A DNA stretch of 52,440 nt from Opitutus sp. (lineage in GTDB: Bacteria > Verrucomicrobiota > Verrucomicrobiia > Opitutales > Opitutaceae), in NCBI GenBank assembly GCA_013821985.1, contig PNJQ01000018.1, forward strand, positions 1-52,440. Direction: 5' to 3'. Below the pieces are notes generated by a model, which did not search any database, had not been told where the DNA came from, and saw only the letters and a program-made list of their open reading frames with translations. Both the position numbers and the translations under genes were made by a program. Within the stretch, counting starts at the first letter, position 1; every line of letters starts with the position of its first letter. Shown here in pieces: positions 30,850 to 39,031 of this stretch.

Positions 30850-31710
30850 CTACTTGAGGAGCGTCGCGAGTTGCGCCTCGAACTCTTCGCCGCGTAGATC
30901 GGTGGCGACGATCTGGCCGTCTTTGCCGAGCAGGTAAGTGGCGGGGATGGAGCTGATGCCGAATTGCTTCGCGAGTTTGTTCTTCCAGCCCTCGCCGTCG
31001 AAGTATTGCGCCCAAGTCATGCGGTGCTCCTGCAGGAAGCCCTCAAGCTGTTCGCGGTCCTGATCAAGGCTGATGCCGATGATGTCGAAACCCTTGTCCT
31101 TATATTTTTCGTAAGCGGCACGGACGTTGGGCAATTCGGCGACACACGGCCCGCACCACGTCGCCCAGAAGTCGATGAGAACGACCTTGCCACGGTAGGC
31201 TGCGAGTTCGAGCGGCTGGCCTTTTAAGTCCCGCTCGGAAAAGGCCGGAAATTCCGCGCCGCGCTTAAGTCCGGCGTTGATTTTCCTGGCGGCAATCATC
31301 GGCTCCAGTTCGGCGAGCAGCGGTGCAAGCTTGGCTGCGACGTCCGTGGCCGGAAAGTCGGCCTGTAATCTTTTCAGCTGCGTCGCGCCCTGCTCGTAGT
31401 CCTCGAATACCTGGAGAAAAAGCATCGCTTTCATCAGTGCGATTTGCGCGACGTCCTCAGTTTTCTGGCCGGCGTATTTTTGGAGCAGCGCGTCGAAACG
31501 GGCCAATTCGGCGGCGAGCGTGTCCGCTTCCTTGGCGCCGGATTGGAGCTTGGCCCCGATGTCCGAAACGAGCGCTTGCAGGTCGGCTTGGGCCGGCGTG
31601 GGCGCGGGTTCGGGCGGGTTTTGCGCGAGGGCGTCGGAACTCGCGACCACGACGGCGAGGACCGCGAGCAGAGTGAGACCGGCCACGAGGGCAGGGAGGC
31701 GGAATTTCAT
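30850..31710 (-). CDS. TlpA/ResA-family thioredoxin-like protein
   Basis: From ATG 31710 the protein has 286 residues with a signal peptide or anchor (MKFRLPALVAGLTLLAVLAV). A helical domain of about 110 residues precedes the thioredoxin domain, which starts with PAFSERDLKGQPLELAAYRG and carries the redox motif WATWCGPC, then FDIIGISLD and the cis-proline segment SSIPATYLLGKDGQI. It is expected to act in the periplasm, reducing disulfides, for example in cytochrome maturation. The partner is unknown and no cytochrome genes are adjacent. Confidence 0.88.
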   Translation of the reverse strand: MKFRLPALVAGLTLLAVLAVVVASSDALAQNPPEPAPTPAQADLQALVSDIGAKLQSGAKEADTLAAELARFDALLQKYAGQKTEDVAQIALMKAMLFLQVFEDYEQGATQLKRLQADFPATDVAAKLAPLLAELEPMIAARKINAGLKRGAEFPAFSERDLKGQPLELAAYRGKVVLIDFWATWCGPCVAELPNVRAAYEKYKDKGFDIIGISLDQDREQLEGFLQEHRMTWAQYFDGEGWKNKLAKQFGISSIPATYLLGKDGQIVATDLRGEEFEAQLATLLK

Positions 31711-31853
31711 GGGAAGAAAGGGGCGAGCGCAGCAGAGCGCGGGGCCTTGGCAAGACAACGTTGGGCGCGAAATGTTCTTAGGCGCAGACGCAAATTTCGG
31801 GAGCGACCGGCTGCTTGACAGACCTCCGCGCCAGCCGTAACCACATCCCCATC

Positions 31854-32471
31854 ATGCAAGCCGCGCTCGATCAGCCGGTGTTGGTGCTCAACCGCCTCTG
31901 GCAGGCGGTGAACATCATCGGTGCGCGCCGGGCCTTCGCGCTCCTCGCCCGCGAGCATGCGCAGGTCGTCCATCAGACGGAGGACAATTTCAAGACGTTC
32001 TCACTGATGGATTGGGTGGACTTCTCGGTCTATCATCCGCCCGTCGATGCGCTCGAGACCGTGCACACGATCAACCGCTCCATCCGGCTCCCGCGCGTGA
32101 TCCTGCTGACGTTTTTCGACAAGCTGCCGTGCAAGGAGCTGAAGCTGACGCGCAACAACGTCTTCGAGCGCGACGGCAACCGCTGCCAGTATTGCGGCAG
32201 CACGTTCGCGCGCGAGCAGCTCAATCTCGACCACGTCATCCCGCGGCACTACGGCGGCAAGACCACGTGGGAGAACATCGTTTGCTCGTGCATCAAGTGT
32301 AACACGAAAAAAGCCAACCGCCTCCCGCACGAGGCGCACATGCGGCTGATGCGCAAGCCGGCCCGCCCGAAGTGGCGCCCGGTCATCTCGCTCGTGTTGG
32401 GCAACCACGGCCACGAAAAGTGGAAGGACTTTCTCGACCTCGCGTATTGGAACGTCGAGCTCGAGGAATGA
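31854..32471 (+). CDS. HNH endonuclease-fold protein
   Basis: From ATG 31854 ([20 protein letters not shown]) the protein has 205 residues. The C-terminal half is an HNH domain with zinc-binding pairs: CQYCGS, then [19 protein letters not shown] and [11 protein letters not shown]. The N-terminal half is typical of stand-alone HNH proteins widespread in Verrucomicrobiota and Cyanobacteria (VLVLNRLWQ). No phage or restriction genes are nearby, so a housekeeping nuclease role is more likely than defence. An intrinsic terminator follows. Confidence 0.85.
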   Translation: MQAALDQPVLVLNRLWQAVNIIGARRAFALLAREHAQVVHQTEDNFKTFSLMDWVDFSVYHPPVDALETVHTINRSIRLPRVILLTFFDKLPCKELKLTRNNVFERDGNRCQYCGSTFAREQLNLDHVIPRHYGGKTTWENIVCSCIKCNTKKANRLPHEAHMRLMRKPARPKWRPVISLVLGNHGHEKWKDFLDLAYWNVELEE

Positions 32472-32532
32472 CGCGTTCGCGCGGCGCACACCCGCCATTG
32501 CGTTAGCTATCCCAAGCAGAACCGAACCCCAC

Positions 32533-32566
32533 AAAAACGGCCGGGCTCCACGTCCCGGCCGTTTTT
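32533..32566 (+). terminator. Intrinsic terminator after the HNH gene
   Basis: AAAAACGGCCGGG and CCCGGCCGTTTTT form a perfect 13-bp stem around an 8-nt loop. With A and T runs at the two ends it could also work on the minus strand for the small genes beyond it. Confidence 0.9.
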
Positions 32567-32682
32567 ATTTTTCGATCCGTTGCATGAGGTGGTCGCCGTC
32601 TTCCCGGCGATGAGTTGTGCGAAAACGATTTCGGAATTGGTGGCGCTACCGGAACGCCGGCGCGAACGGCGGATTCCGCGCC

Positions 32683-32862
32683 CTACCTTTTCCCGGCGCG
32701 GGCGAGTTTCAACCAGCCGAGGACGGCGATGATCACGACCAAGCTGCCGAAAATCAGCACGCCACGCAGCCGCAAGGGCACGCCGCGAAACGCCAGCAGC
32801 AACACCATGCTGAACGCGATCCACGCCAACATCACTCCCGCGGCGGCGAGACGTGGACGCAT
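32683..32862 (-). CDS. Small two-helix membrane protein (59 residues)
   Basis: ATG 32862 to TAG 32683 encodes 59 residues: a short basic start (MRPRLAAAG), a hydrophobic helix (VMLAWIAFSMVLLLAF), a basic turn (RGVPLRLRG), a second helix (VLIFGSLVVIIAVLGWL) and a basic end (KLARAGKR). This fits a hairpin membrane protein with both ends in the cytoplasm. Its ATG overlaps the stop of the preceding small frame (TGATG), which itself overlaps the cupin gene, so translation is probably coupled. No family is recognised. Confidence 0.6.
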   Translation of the reverse strand: MRPRLAAAGVMLAWIAFSMVLLLAFRGVPLRLRGVLIFGSLVVIIAVLGWLKLARAGKR

Positions 32863-32957
32863 CAGGCAGCGGGGGCGGAACGCGTGGACCGCAACGCCTC
32901 CGCCACGGCGCTCGCGAACCCGTCGGTCGGGTTGAAGTCAGTTCGCGTCGCCTTCAC
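32862..32957 (-). CDS. Candidate 31-residue small protein linking cupin and membrane peptide genes
   Basis: GTG 32957 overlaps the cupin stop (GTGA), and the TGA at 32864-32862 overlaps the next ATG (TGATG). The 31-residue peptide starts MKATRTDFNPTDGFASAVAE and ends in an Ala/Arg-rich helix. The two-sided overlap is the main evidence; it may instead be a spacer read through by coupled ribosomes. Confidence 0.4.
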   Translation of the reverse strand: MKATRTDFNPTDGFASAVAEALRSTRSAPAA

Positions 32958-33283
32958 GAACGATACTCCTCGCGGACGGGCGCGAAGAGATCGACGACCT
33001 TGACATCGGTCAGCGTCGTGCCGCCGTGCGGGGTGTTCCCAGGGATGAGCGCAGCCATGCCGGGTTCGAGAATCGTCGTCTCGTCACCGACGGTGAATTG
33101 GAAGCGCCCGGAGATCACATACGTGACCTGCTCGTGCGGGTGTTGGTGAATCGGGACGGTGGTGTTGGCCTTGAGATGCACCTCTCCGAATGTTGTGCGT
33201 TCGAGATGCGCATAATGGCCGCGAATAGTGCCGTTGAAGATTTCCTTCACGGGGAGGGAAGCGAGGGTAGCGAAGGCGGACAT
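32954..33283 (-). CDS. Cupin-domain protein
   Basis: From ATG 33283 the protein has 109 residues forming a single small cupin barrel. The metal-binding motif 1 is PIHQHPHEQVTYVISGRF, and motif 2 includes LEPGMAALIPGNTPHGG. The His residues and the Glu in HEQ are intact, so it should bind a divalent metal. Small cupins of this type are often sugar or quercetinase-like binding proteins or isomerases; the substrate is unknown. It is the first gene of a tightly overlapping set with two very small frames. Confidence 0.85.
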   Translation of the reverse strand: MSAFATLASLPVKEIFNGTIRGHYAHLERTTFGEVHLKANTTVPIHQHPHEQVTYVISGRFQFTVGDETTILEPGMAALIPGNTPHGGTTLTDVKVVDLFAPVREEYRS

Positions 33284-33436
33284 GCCGCGAACGGTGGTGA
33301 ATACGGCGCGAGCTTTCGAGGCATTTGCGATGCGCCTCGGGAAATTCGCCCCGGCTGCACTGGTATCGGTCCTTGGCTCGAAGGGACGCTTCGGCTCCGG
33401 TGGGGCGACGCTGCGCACATTTTGCGCGCGTTGCCC

Positions 33437-35137
33437 TTACCGCGCCAACGGCAGCGTCACCCGCATCGTCGTGCCGCTGTCACCGGAAGTCACAAGGGCC
33501 AGTTCGCCATGATGGTCTTTTACGATGCGCTGCGCGATCGCGAGACCGAGGCCGGTGCCGCCCGCGCGACCAGACAGAAACGACTCGAAGATGCGCGGGC
33601 GGATTTCCTCCGGAATGCCGGCCCCGGTATCCGAGAAGTCCACATGCACCACCTGTGCGCCCGGCGTCAATTTCACGCCCAGCGCGCCGCCGTGCGGCAT
33701 GGCCTGGATGGCATTGAGCGCGAGGTTGAGAAAGACCTGTTGCAGCTGGCCCTTGTTCGCTTCGATCGTGACCGCGGTGGGCGACGGCAGGTAGCGCAAC
33801 TGCACGCCCGCCTGGCTCAGTTTGGCACGGAGCAGATGCAACGTGTCCTCGATCACCGCGGCGAGCGCCCAGCGCGAGTGCAGCGAGGTCGGCGTGCGCG
33901 CAAACGACAGGACGCGCGCCACGATGGCTTCGAGTTGCTCGATTTTTTCCGTGATCACCTGCAGATCACGCCGGCGCGGATCGTCCGGGGCGAAATCGGT
34001 GCCGAGCGTGCCGTGCAGCAGTTTGATCACCGTGAGCGGATTGCGGATCTCATGCGCGATCTCGGCAGCGAGGAGGCCGAGCGTCGTGAGGGTCTGATTC
34101 TTGCGCAGCGATTCCTCGGACTGGAAAACGCGCGCGTAGAGTCGGGCGTTGTGCAACGCCACGGCGGCAAAACTCGCGAGCGCGGCGAGCAGGCGCTTTT
34201 GCGCGTCGGAAAACCGATGCGGTTGCGCCGTGTAAATCGCGAGCACGCCAGCGGGCGCGCCATCGACGAGCAACGGCGCGGCGAGCATCGAGCAGAGAGT
34301 GGGATCGGCCGGCACATCGACCGCGCCGTGACCGGTCGCGCCGTTGAGCTCTTGAAACTCCACGACGCGGCCGACGCGCAGCGCCGTGGCGAGCAGTGAG
34401 TGATCGGCGGAGAACGGCTCCCGCGAAAGCACGCTGTCCGGGAAATTCAGATCGCTGCTCGCCGCCTGCAACTCGAACGTGCGCTGGCTCGGGTCGCAGG
34501 CGTGCAGCGTGCAAAGGCGCGCGTCGAAGAGCCCGCGGCCGCTGCGCGTGAGCGTCGCGAGCAAGTCGCTCTCCTCGAGCCGCGCGACGAGTGAGTGGCC
34601 GAGCTGGACGAGCGTCTCGAGCTGCACCGACTCGCGTTGCAGACGCTCGAGCTCCCACAGTCGGTGGAGCGTGCGGCTGGCTTCGTCGGCGATGCGTGCG
34701 AGGCGTTGCAGATCCGCGTCGTTGAAGGCGTGCGGCGTGTCGGCATCGACGTTGATCACGCCGACGGCTTGACCGCGAAAGAGCAGGGGAGCGGCCATCT
34801 CGCAGCGCACGGCTGCGCGCGCCGCGATGTAGCGCGGGTCGCTCGCGACCTCGGGGATGAGCAGCGGCTTCGCGTGGAGCGTCGCCCAACCGGTGACGCC
34901 TTGCCCGAGTTTGAGCGCGAAGTTGCCGGTGTCGGGCGGCAGGCCCTGTTGCGATGCGATTTCGAGGTAGCCGGTGTGCGGGTTGAGCAGCGAGAGCGAG
35001 CCGCTCGCCGCGCCGAACACCGCCATGGCTTCACCGAGCACCGCGACCTCGGCGGCGTGCGCATCGGCCTCGCCTGCGGCGAGCGCGGCGATGCGGTAAA
35101 GCACCTCGAGGTCGCGAGTGGCGGCGGCGTTGTCCAT
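33437..35137 (-). CDS. Soluble GAF-domain sensor histidine kinase
   Basis: A 566-residue protein with no membrane segment. Two GAF domains fill about residues 20-160 and 180-340 (LKLGQGVTGWATLHAKPLLI and AAPLLVDGAPAGVLAIYTAQ are typical strands). The phosphoacceptor His is in AAEIAHEIRNPLTVIK near residue 360. The ATPase has the N box FLNLALNAIQAMP, G1 DTGAGIPEEI and G2 GGTGLGLAIAQRIV. It should sense a cytoplasmic small molecule and autophosphorylate. No response regulator is adjacent; the receiver next to purL is one candidate partner. It lies 68 bp downstream of the ACT-domain gene on the same strand. Confidence 0.92.
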   Translation of the reverse strand: MDNAAATRDLEVLYRIAALAAGEADAHAAEVAVLGEAMAVFGAASGSLSLLNPHTGYLEIASQQGLPPDTGNFALKLGQGVTGWATLHAKPLLIPEVASDPRYIAARAAVRCEMAAPLLFRGQAVGVINVDADTPHAFNDADLQRLARIADEASRTLHRLWELERLQRESVQLETLVQLGHSLVARLEESDLLATLTRSGRGLFDARLCTLHACDPSQRTFELQAASSDLNFPDSVLSREPFSADHSLLATALRVGRVVEFQELNGATGHGAVDVPADPTLCSMLAAPLLVDGAPAGVLAIYTAQPHRFSDAQKRLLAALASFAAVALHNARLYARVFQSEESLRKNQTLTTLGLLAAEIAHEIRNPLTVIKLLHGTLGTDFAPDDPRRRDLQVITEKIEQLEAIVARVLSFARTPTSLHSRWALAAVIEDTLHLLRAKLSQAGVQLRYLPSPTAVTIEANKGQLQQVFLNLALNAIQAMPHGGALGVKLTPGAQVVHVDFSDTGAGIPEEIRPRIFESFLSGRAGGTGLGLAIAQRIVKDHHGELALVTSGDSGTTMRVTLPLAR

Positions 35138-35205
35138 TCAACGCGAGCTGAACAGGTCCGTGCGCGGTTGGGGAGAGAATTTTCCCCGCGTCACGGCGAT
35201 GTTGC

Positions 35206-35982
35206 TCAGCGGATGCTGGCGATGAGCAGGGCCTCGCGCAGCGCATTGAGCCGCGCGGCGTCCACCGGTTTGTCGTCGGCGGCGTCGAGGTGAAAACGGT
35301 CGATGGCGAGGCCGCGTTCGGTGTGCACGCGCGCCGAAGTCAGGCTGAAGCCCGCCTCGGCGATGACGCGACCAACGCGATAGAGCAGACCGAAACGGTC
35401 CGGCACATGCATCTCGACGATGGCGCGCGCGGAATTGATCTCGAGATAGACGTCCACGGTCGGCGGGTGAGCGGAGCCTTCGCCGGCGAAGAGCCGCGCC
35501 TGCGCCGCAATGGCGGAAGACAGGTCGCGATTGGCGACGAGCGCATCCTCCACGCTGCGGGCAAACGCCTCGCGGGCCGGTGCGATGTCCGGGCCGGCGG
35601 CTCCGACCTCGAAGCTGTCGAGCGCGATGTGGTCGTTGCGCGTCGTGATTTTCGCCGAGAGGATATTCAGCCCGGCGACGCTCAACGCTCCGGCGAGTTT
35701 GTAGAACAGGCCCGCGCGATCCCACGTGACGACGTGCACGACGTGGTGGGTGTGGTCGGGCGACTCGCGCCATTCGATCACGGGGCGCAACGAACCGAGC
35801 GAGTCCGCGGCGGAAATGTTGTGCAGCAGGCGGTTCACCATCTCGAGGTGGAGCGCGACGTCGCTCTCGTCGGTTTGCGCAAAATAGCGATCGGGCAGGA
35901 GATTGAAGTGCGCGTCGATTTCCTCGGCGCTGACGCCGGTGACGGATTGGGCGATGTGCTGCTGGCTGATCAAGCGCTTCAT
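35206..35982 (-). CDS. Stand-alone double-ACT protein resembling the C-terminal part of GlnD
   Basis: A 258-residue protein. The opening (LLPDRYFAQTDESDVALHLE) resembles the segment just before the ACT domains of PII uridylyltransferase. ACT 1 is TWDRAGLFYKLAGALSVAGL followed by NILSAKITTRNDHIALDSF; ACT 2 is VPDRFGLLYRVGRVIAEAGF followed by SLTSARVHTERGLAIDRFHL. The GlnD nucleotidyltransferase and HD domains are missing, and the length is complete for a separate gene. It may sense an amino acid, probably glutamine by analogy, and signal by protein contact. It is just upstream of the GAF kinase. Confidence 0.82.
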   Translation of the reverse strand: MKRLISQQHIAQSVTGVSAEEIDAHFNLLPDRYFAQTDESDVALHLEMVNRLLHNISAADSLGSLRPVIEWRESPDHTHHVVHVVTWDRAGLFYKLAGALSVAGLNILSAKITTRNDHIALDSFEVGAAGPDIAPAREAFARSVEDALVANRDLSSAIAAQARLFAGEGSAHPPTVDVYLEINSARAIVEMHVPDRFGLLYRVGRVIAEAGFSLTSARVHTERGLAIDRFHLDAADDKPVDAARLNALREALLIASIR

Positions 35983-36133
35983 GGATGCGGGAACCGTGCC
36001 AAGGTTTTGGGCAATTTGGCCGGAATCGGCCGGCTCGCGAGCGGCGAATTGGCCCCTGCGGAGAGCGCCGGCGCCAGGTCAAAAAATTCCAGTTGACGGC
36101 CAAACTCCGCCGCCCTTACCTCGCCGTTCTCTC

Positions 36134-36209
<76 letters not shown>

Positions 36210-36217
36210 TTTTCTCT

Positions 36218-36250
36218 AACGCGCACATCCGAAACGATGTGCGCGTTTTT
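36218..36250 (+). terminator. Intrinsic terminator after tRNA-Gly
   Basis: AACGCGCACATC and GATGTGCGCGTT form a 12-bp stem around CGAAAC, followed by further T residues. Confidence 0.88.
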
Positions 36251-36281
36251 GTTTGCGGCGCGCCGGCGGCGCGCACCGGGG

Positions 36282-36920
36282 TTAATGCGTGAGATAAAAG
36301 GGATTGGGCAGCCGGAACGTCCGCTCGGCCAACCCGCCGACAAAATCGCTTTCCTGATCACCGAGGTTGAGGATCAGCGCTGCGCCGTCCGCGATGAGCA
36401 CTTGGCGGGCGCGGCGCTTAAACTCACCGGTCGTGCCGACGTGGTCGCGAGGCTTGAGCAGGAGCACGAACGGTTCGGCAATTCCCGCGCGGCGCAAGTT
36501 CTGCCCGGTGATCTCCCGGCGGCGCTCGCTCCGTCCGGAGAGAAACACGATCTGAACCCCTCCCTCGCGGGCGGTGCGAAGGAGCTCGGCGACCGGCGCG
36601 ATTGTCGGCGCCTCGCCGCGGGCTTCCCACTCCGTCCAAACCGCCGCGCGCGAGTCATACCCGGCTTTTTCAAACACCGGCAGGTTCGAAAACAGGGTTT
36701 CGTCCAAATCGCAGATCAACGTCAGGCGCTCGCCGCCGCGCGCGACGCGTTCCTGCAGCCAGATCGTGGCCTCTGCGGTGACGTGCGCGATCTCGGCGTC
36801 GTAGCGTCCGGACGTGACGTAGTCGCGAATCTCCTCCGGCGTCCACGGCGTGGCCTGCGTGAGCGCGACGGCGGTGAGGGAAAGCAGTGCGCTGGCCGCG
36901 CCGCGTCGCCAGCGGCTCAT
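36282..36920 (-). CDS. Exported HAD-family acid phosphatase (class B / e(P4)-like)
   Basis: A 212-residue protein with a signal peptide (MSRWRRGAASALLSLTAVAL). The HAD nucleophile motif is CDLDETLFSNLP, motif II FLSGRSE, motif III the Lys in LLKPRDH, and motif IV NLGDQESDF. The fold matches periplasmic acid phosphatases of the e(P4)/HAD-like class, which remove phosphate from nucleotides or small organic phosphates. Its ATG overlaps the CoA-transferase stop (ATGA), so it is the last gene of the lyase/CoA-transferase operon, an unusual pairing. Confidence 0.87.
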   Translation of the reverse strand: MSRWRRGAASALLSLTAVALTQATPWTPEEIRDYVTSGRYDAEIAHVTAEATIWLQERVARGGERLTLICDLDETLFSNLPVFEKAGYDSRAAVWTEWEARGEAPTIAPVAELLRTAREGGVQIVFLSGRSERRREITGQNLRRAGIAEPFVLLLKPRDHVGTTGEFKRRARQVLIADGAALILNLGDQESDFVGGLAERTFRLPNPFYLTH

Positions 36921-38149
36921 TGCCGCGGGCGGGGTTCGATCACGACGCCCGCGTTGACGAGGTCCGCGTAACGCGCGTCGTCCACGCCGATCTCCGCGAG
37001 AAGCGCGCGGTTGTGTTGTCCGAGGGCGGGGGCAGGCGTGCGAATGCTGCCGGGCGTGCCGCCGAGTCGCGGCACGACATGGTGCATCGGCAACGGGGAA
37101 ACCTCCCCGTCGGGATAGTCGGCGAGCACCTCGCGCGCGATGAAGTGCGGATCCTCCAACACCTGTGACACATCGTAGATCGGACCGACGGTTACTTCCG
37201 CCTGCTCGAAAAAGGCCACGTTCTCCGCCTGGGTGAGCCCGGCGATAAACGCGCCGATGATTGCGTCGAGTTCATCGGCGTGTTTGACGCGGTCGGCATT
37301 GGTTCGGAAGCGGGGATCGTTGACGAGGTCCGCGCGTCCGATCGCGGCGAACAGGCGTTCCGCCATGCGTTGGGTCGAGCCGGAGAGCGCGACGTAGCGC
37401 TCGTCCTTGCAGCGATAGACGTTGCGCGGCGCGGAATTGGTCGAGCGGCTGCCGGTGCGCGGCTTCACTTTTCCGGTGAGCCGGTAGTTCGCGGCCTGCG
37501 GACTCAGAATCGCGAACAGCGGATCGAGCAACGGCAGGTCGATCACTTGACCCTGGCCGCCACGCTCCGCCGCGCGCAATGCGATCATCACGGCAGACGC
37601 GCCGTAAAGACCGGCGACGCCGTCGGCGAGATACATCGGCGGGAGCACCGGCTCGCGATCGGCGAAGCCGTTAAACGACGCGAAGCCCGACATGCCTTCG
37701 ATGACAGTGCCGAAGCCGGGGCGCTGCGCATACGGACCGTCCTGGCCCCAGCCGGAGATGCGCACGATCACGAGCCGCGGGTTCAGCTCGAGCAATTCCG
37801 CGGGGCCGAGGCCCATTTTCTCGAGGATGCCCGGGCGGAAACTTTCGATGAACAGGGCCGCGGTTTGCGCGAGTTCGCGCACGAGGGCCGTCGCCGCGGG
37901 GCGACGGAAATCGAGGGCGAGGCTCTTCTTGTTGCGCGAATAAATTTTCCAGTGGGTGGCGACGCCGTTGGTCTGCCAGTGGCGCAGCGTGTCGCCTTCG
38001 GGCGGTTCGATCTTGATCACTTCGGCGCCGAAATCGCCGAGCATCTGCGTGAGCACGTTGCCGGCGAACAGCCGCGAGAGATCGAGCACGCGAATGTCGT
38101 CGAGCGGTCCGGGCGTTCCGGGCGTGTAGTCGCGTCGGTGGAGCGGCAT
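36917..38149 (-). CDS. Family III CoA-transferase (CaiB/BaiF)
   Basis: A 410-residue, full-length family III CoA-transferase. The N-terminal Rossmann-like motif is DIRVLDLSRLFAGNVLTQML followed by GDFGAEVIKIEPPEGD. The catalytic aspartate corresponds to Asp176 in YLADGVAGLYGA, and RPGFGTVIEGMSGFASFNG is typical of the family. It moves CoA between carboxylic acids through an aspartyl-CoA intermediate. It follows a CitE-like lyase by 4 bp. Pairs of this kind act in citramalate/itaconate, malyl-CoA and methylaspartate routes, so activating a dicarboxylic hydroxyacid before cleavage is a reasonable inference. Confidence 0.9.
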   Translation of the reverse strand: MPLHRRDYTPGTPGPLDDIRVLDLSRLFAGNVLTQMLGDFGAEVIKIEPPEGDTLRHWQTNGVATHWKIYSRNKKSLALDFRRPAATALVRELAQTAALFIESFRPGILEKMGLGPAELLELNPRLVIVRISGWGQDGPYAQRPGFGTVIEGMSGFASFNGFADREPVLPPMYLADGVAGLYGASAVMIALRAAERGGQGQVIDLPLLDPLFAILSPQAANYRLTGKVKPRTGSRSTNSAPRNVYRCKDERYVALSGSTQRMAERLFAAIGRADLVNDPRFRTNADRVKHADELDAIIGAFIAGLTQAENVAFFEQAEVTVGPIYDVSQVLEDPHFIAREVLADYPDGEVSPLPMHHVVPRLGGTPGSIRTPAPALGQHNRALLAEIGVDDARYADLVNAGVVIEPRPRQ

Positions 38150-38153
38150 GGCG

Positions 38154-39020
38154 TCAGGCGACGGGGTTCAGCTGGCGCGCGATCGCCGCGACGACGTGCG
38201 CGCGCATGAGGAACGGCCGGTCGATCATGCGGCCATCCACCGTGAAGGCGCCCGCGCCCTGGCGCGCGGCCGTCTCCGCCGCGGCGAGCACCCGTTGCGC
38301 GAATGCGATCTCCTCGTCGCTCGGGCGGAAAATCTCGTTAGCGATCGCGATCTGGTTCGGGTGAATGCACGACTTCCCCAGGAAACCGAGCCGCCGCGCA
38401 CCGAGCGCCTCCGCACGAAATCCTTCGGGGTCCTTGATGGCACCGAACGCCGCGTCAAAGGCCCAGATGCCCGCTTCGCCCGCCGCGAGGCGCACCGCGA
38501 GTTGGATACTCCGGACCGTTTCCGGGTCGGAGCGATCGATGCCGAGCGGTTCGAACAGGTCGGCGAAGCCGAGCTGGAGTCCGGCAACGCGCGGATGCGC
38601 GCAGGCGATCTCGGCCGCGCGACGCAGGCCGCGGGGGGATTCGATATTCACGAGCAGACCGATCGGGCGCGGGAGGCCCGCGGCGCGCTCGAGCGGTTCG
38701 AGTTCAGCGATCGTTGCGAGGACGTCGTCGGCCGACTCAACTTTCGGCAGGTTGAGCAGATCGAGCCGCGGCAGCGCCACCGCGGCGAGGTCCGCGGCAA
38801 AGTGCGGCGTGCCGCGGGCATTGATGCGGACGATCATCTGCTTCGGCGAGGTCGCGAACTCGGCTGCCTGCAACGCGGCGCGCACGGATTGTCGGGCCTC
38901 GGCTTTCCGCTCCTCGGGCACGGCATCCTCGAGGTCGAACGAAAGTGCGTCGGCGGCGCTGGCGAGGGCCTTCGGAAACAATTCGGTGCGCGATCCGGGA
39001 ACGAAGAGTTTGCTGCGCAT
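38154..39020 (-). CDS. CitE-like HpcH/HpaI aldolase (hydroxyacyl-CoA lyase)
   Basis: From ATG 39020 (MRSKLFVPGSRTELFPKALA) the protein has 288 residues. SFDLEDAVPEERKAEAR, MIVRINARGTPHF and GLLVNIESPRGLRRA carry the Arg, Glu and Asp residues that bind CoA and Mg2+ in the CitE/malyl-CoA lyase family; GKSCIHPNQIAIANEIF is the C-terminal signature. Without CitD or CitF partners it is not citrate lyase; free-standing members cleave malyl-, citramalyl- or related CoA thioesters. The CoA-transferase immediately downstream would supply the CoA ester. Confidence 0.9.
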   Translation of the reverse strand: MRSKLFVPGSRTELFPKALASAADALSFDLEDAVPEERKAEARQSVRAALQAAEFATSPKQMIVRINARGTPHFAADLAAVALPRLDLLNLPKVESADDVLATIAELEPLERAAGLPRPIGLLVNIESPRGLRRAAEIACAHPRVAGLQLGFADLFEPLGIDRSDPETVRSIQLAVRLAAGEAGIWAFDAAFGAIKDPEGFRAEALGARRLGFLGKSCIHPNQIAIANEIFRPSDEEIAFAQRVLAAAETAARQGAGAFTVDGRMIDRPFLMRAHVVAAIARQLNPVA

Positions 39021-39031
39021 AGGATGTAAGG

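Noticed and set aside
31854..32471. HNH protein as part of a defence or phage system
   Set aside because: No methylase, toxin, integrase or phage gene is nearby; context is housekeeping.
32507..32824. 105-codon minus-strand frame
   Set aside because: It runs through an intrinsic terminator and gives a low-complexity Arg-rich translation; the overlapping 59-codon frame with two membrane helices is more convincing.
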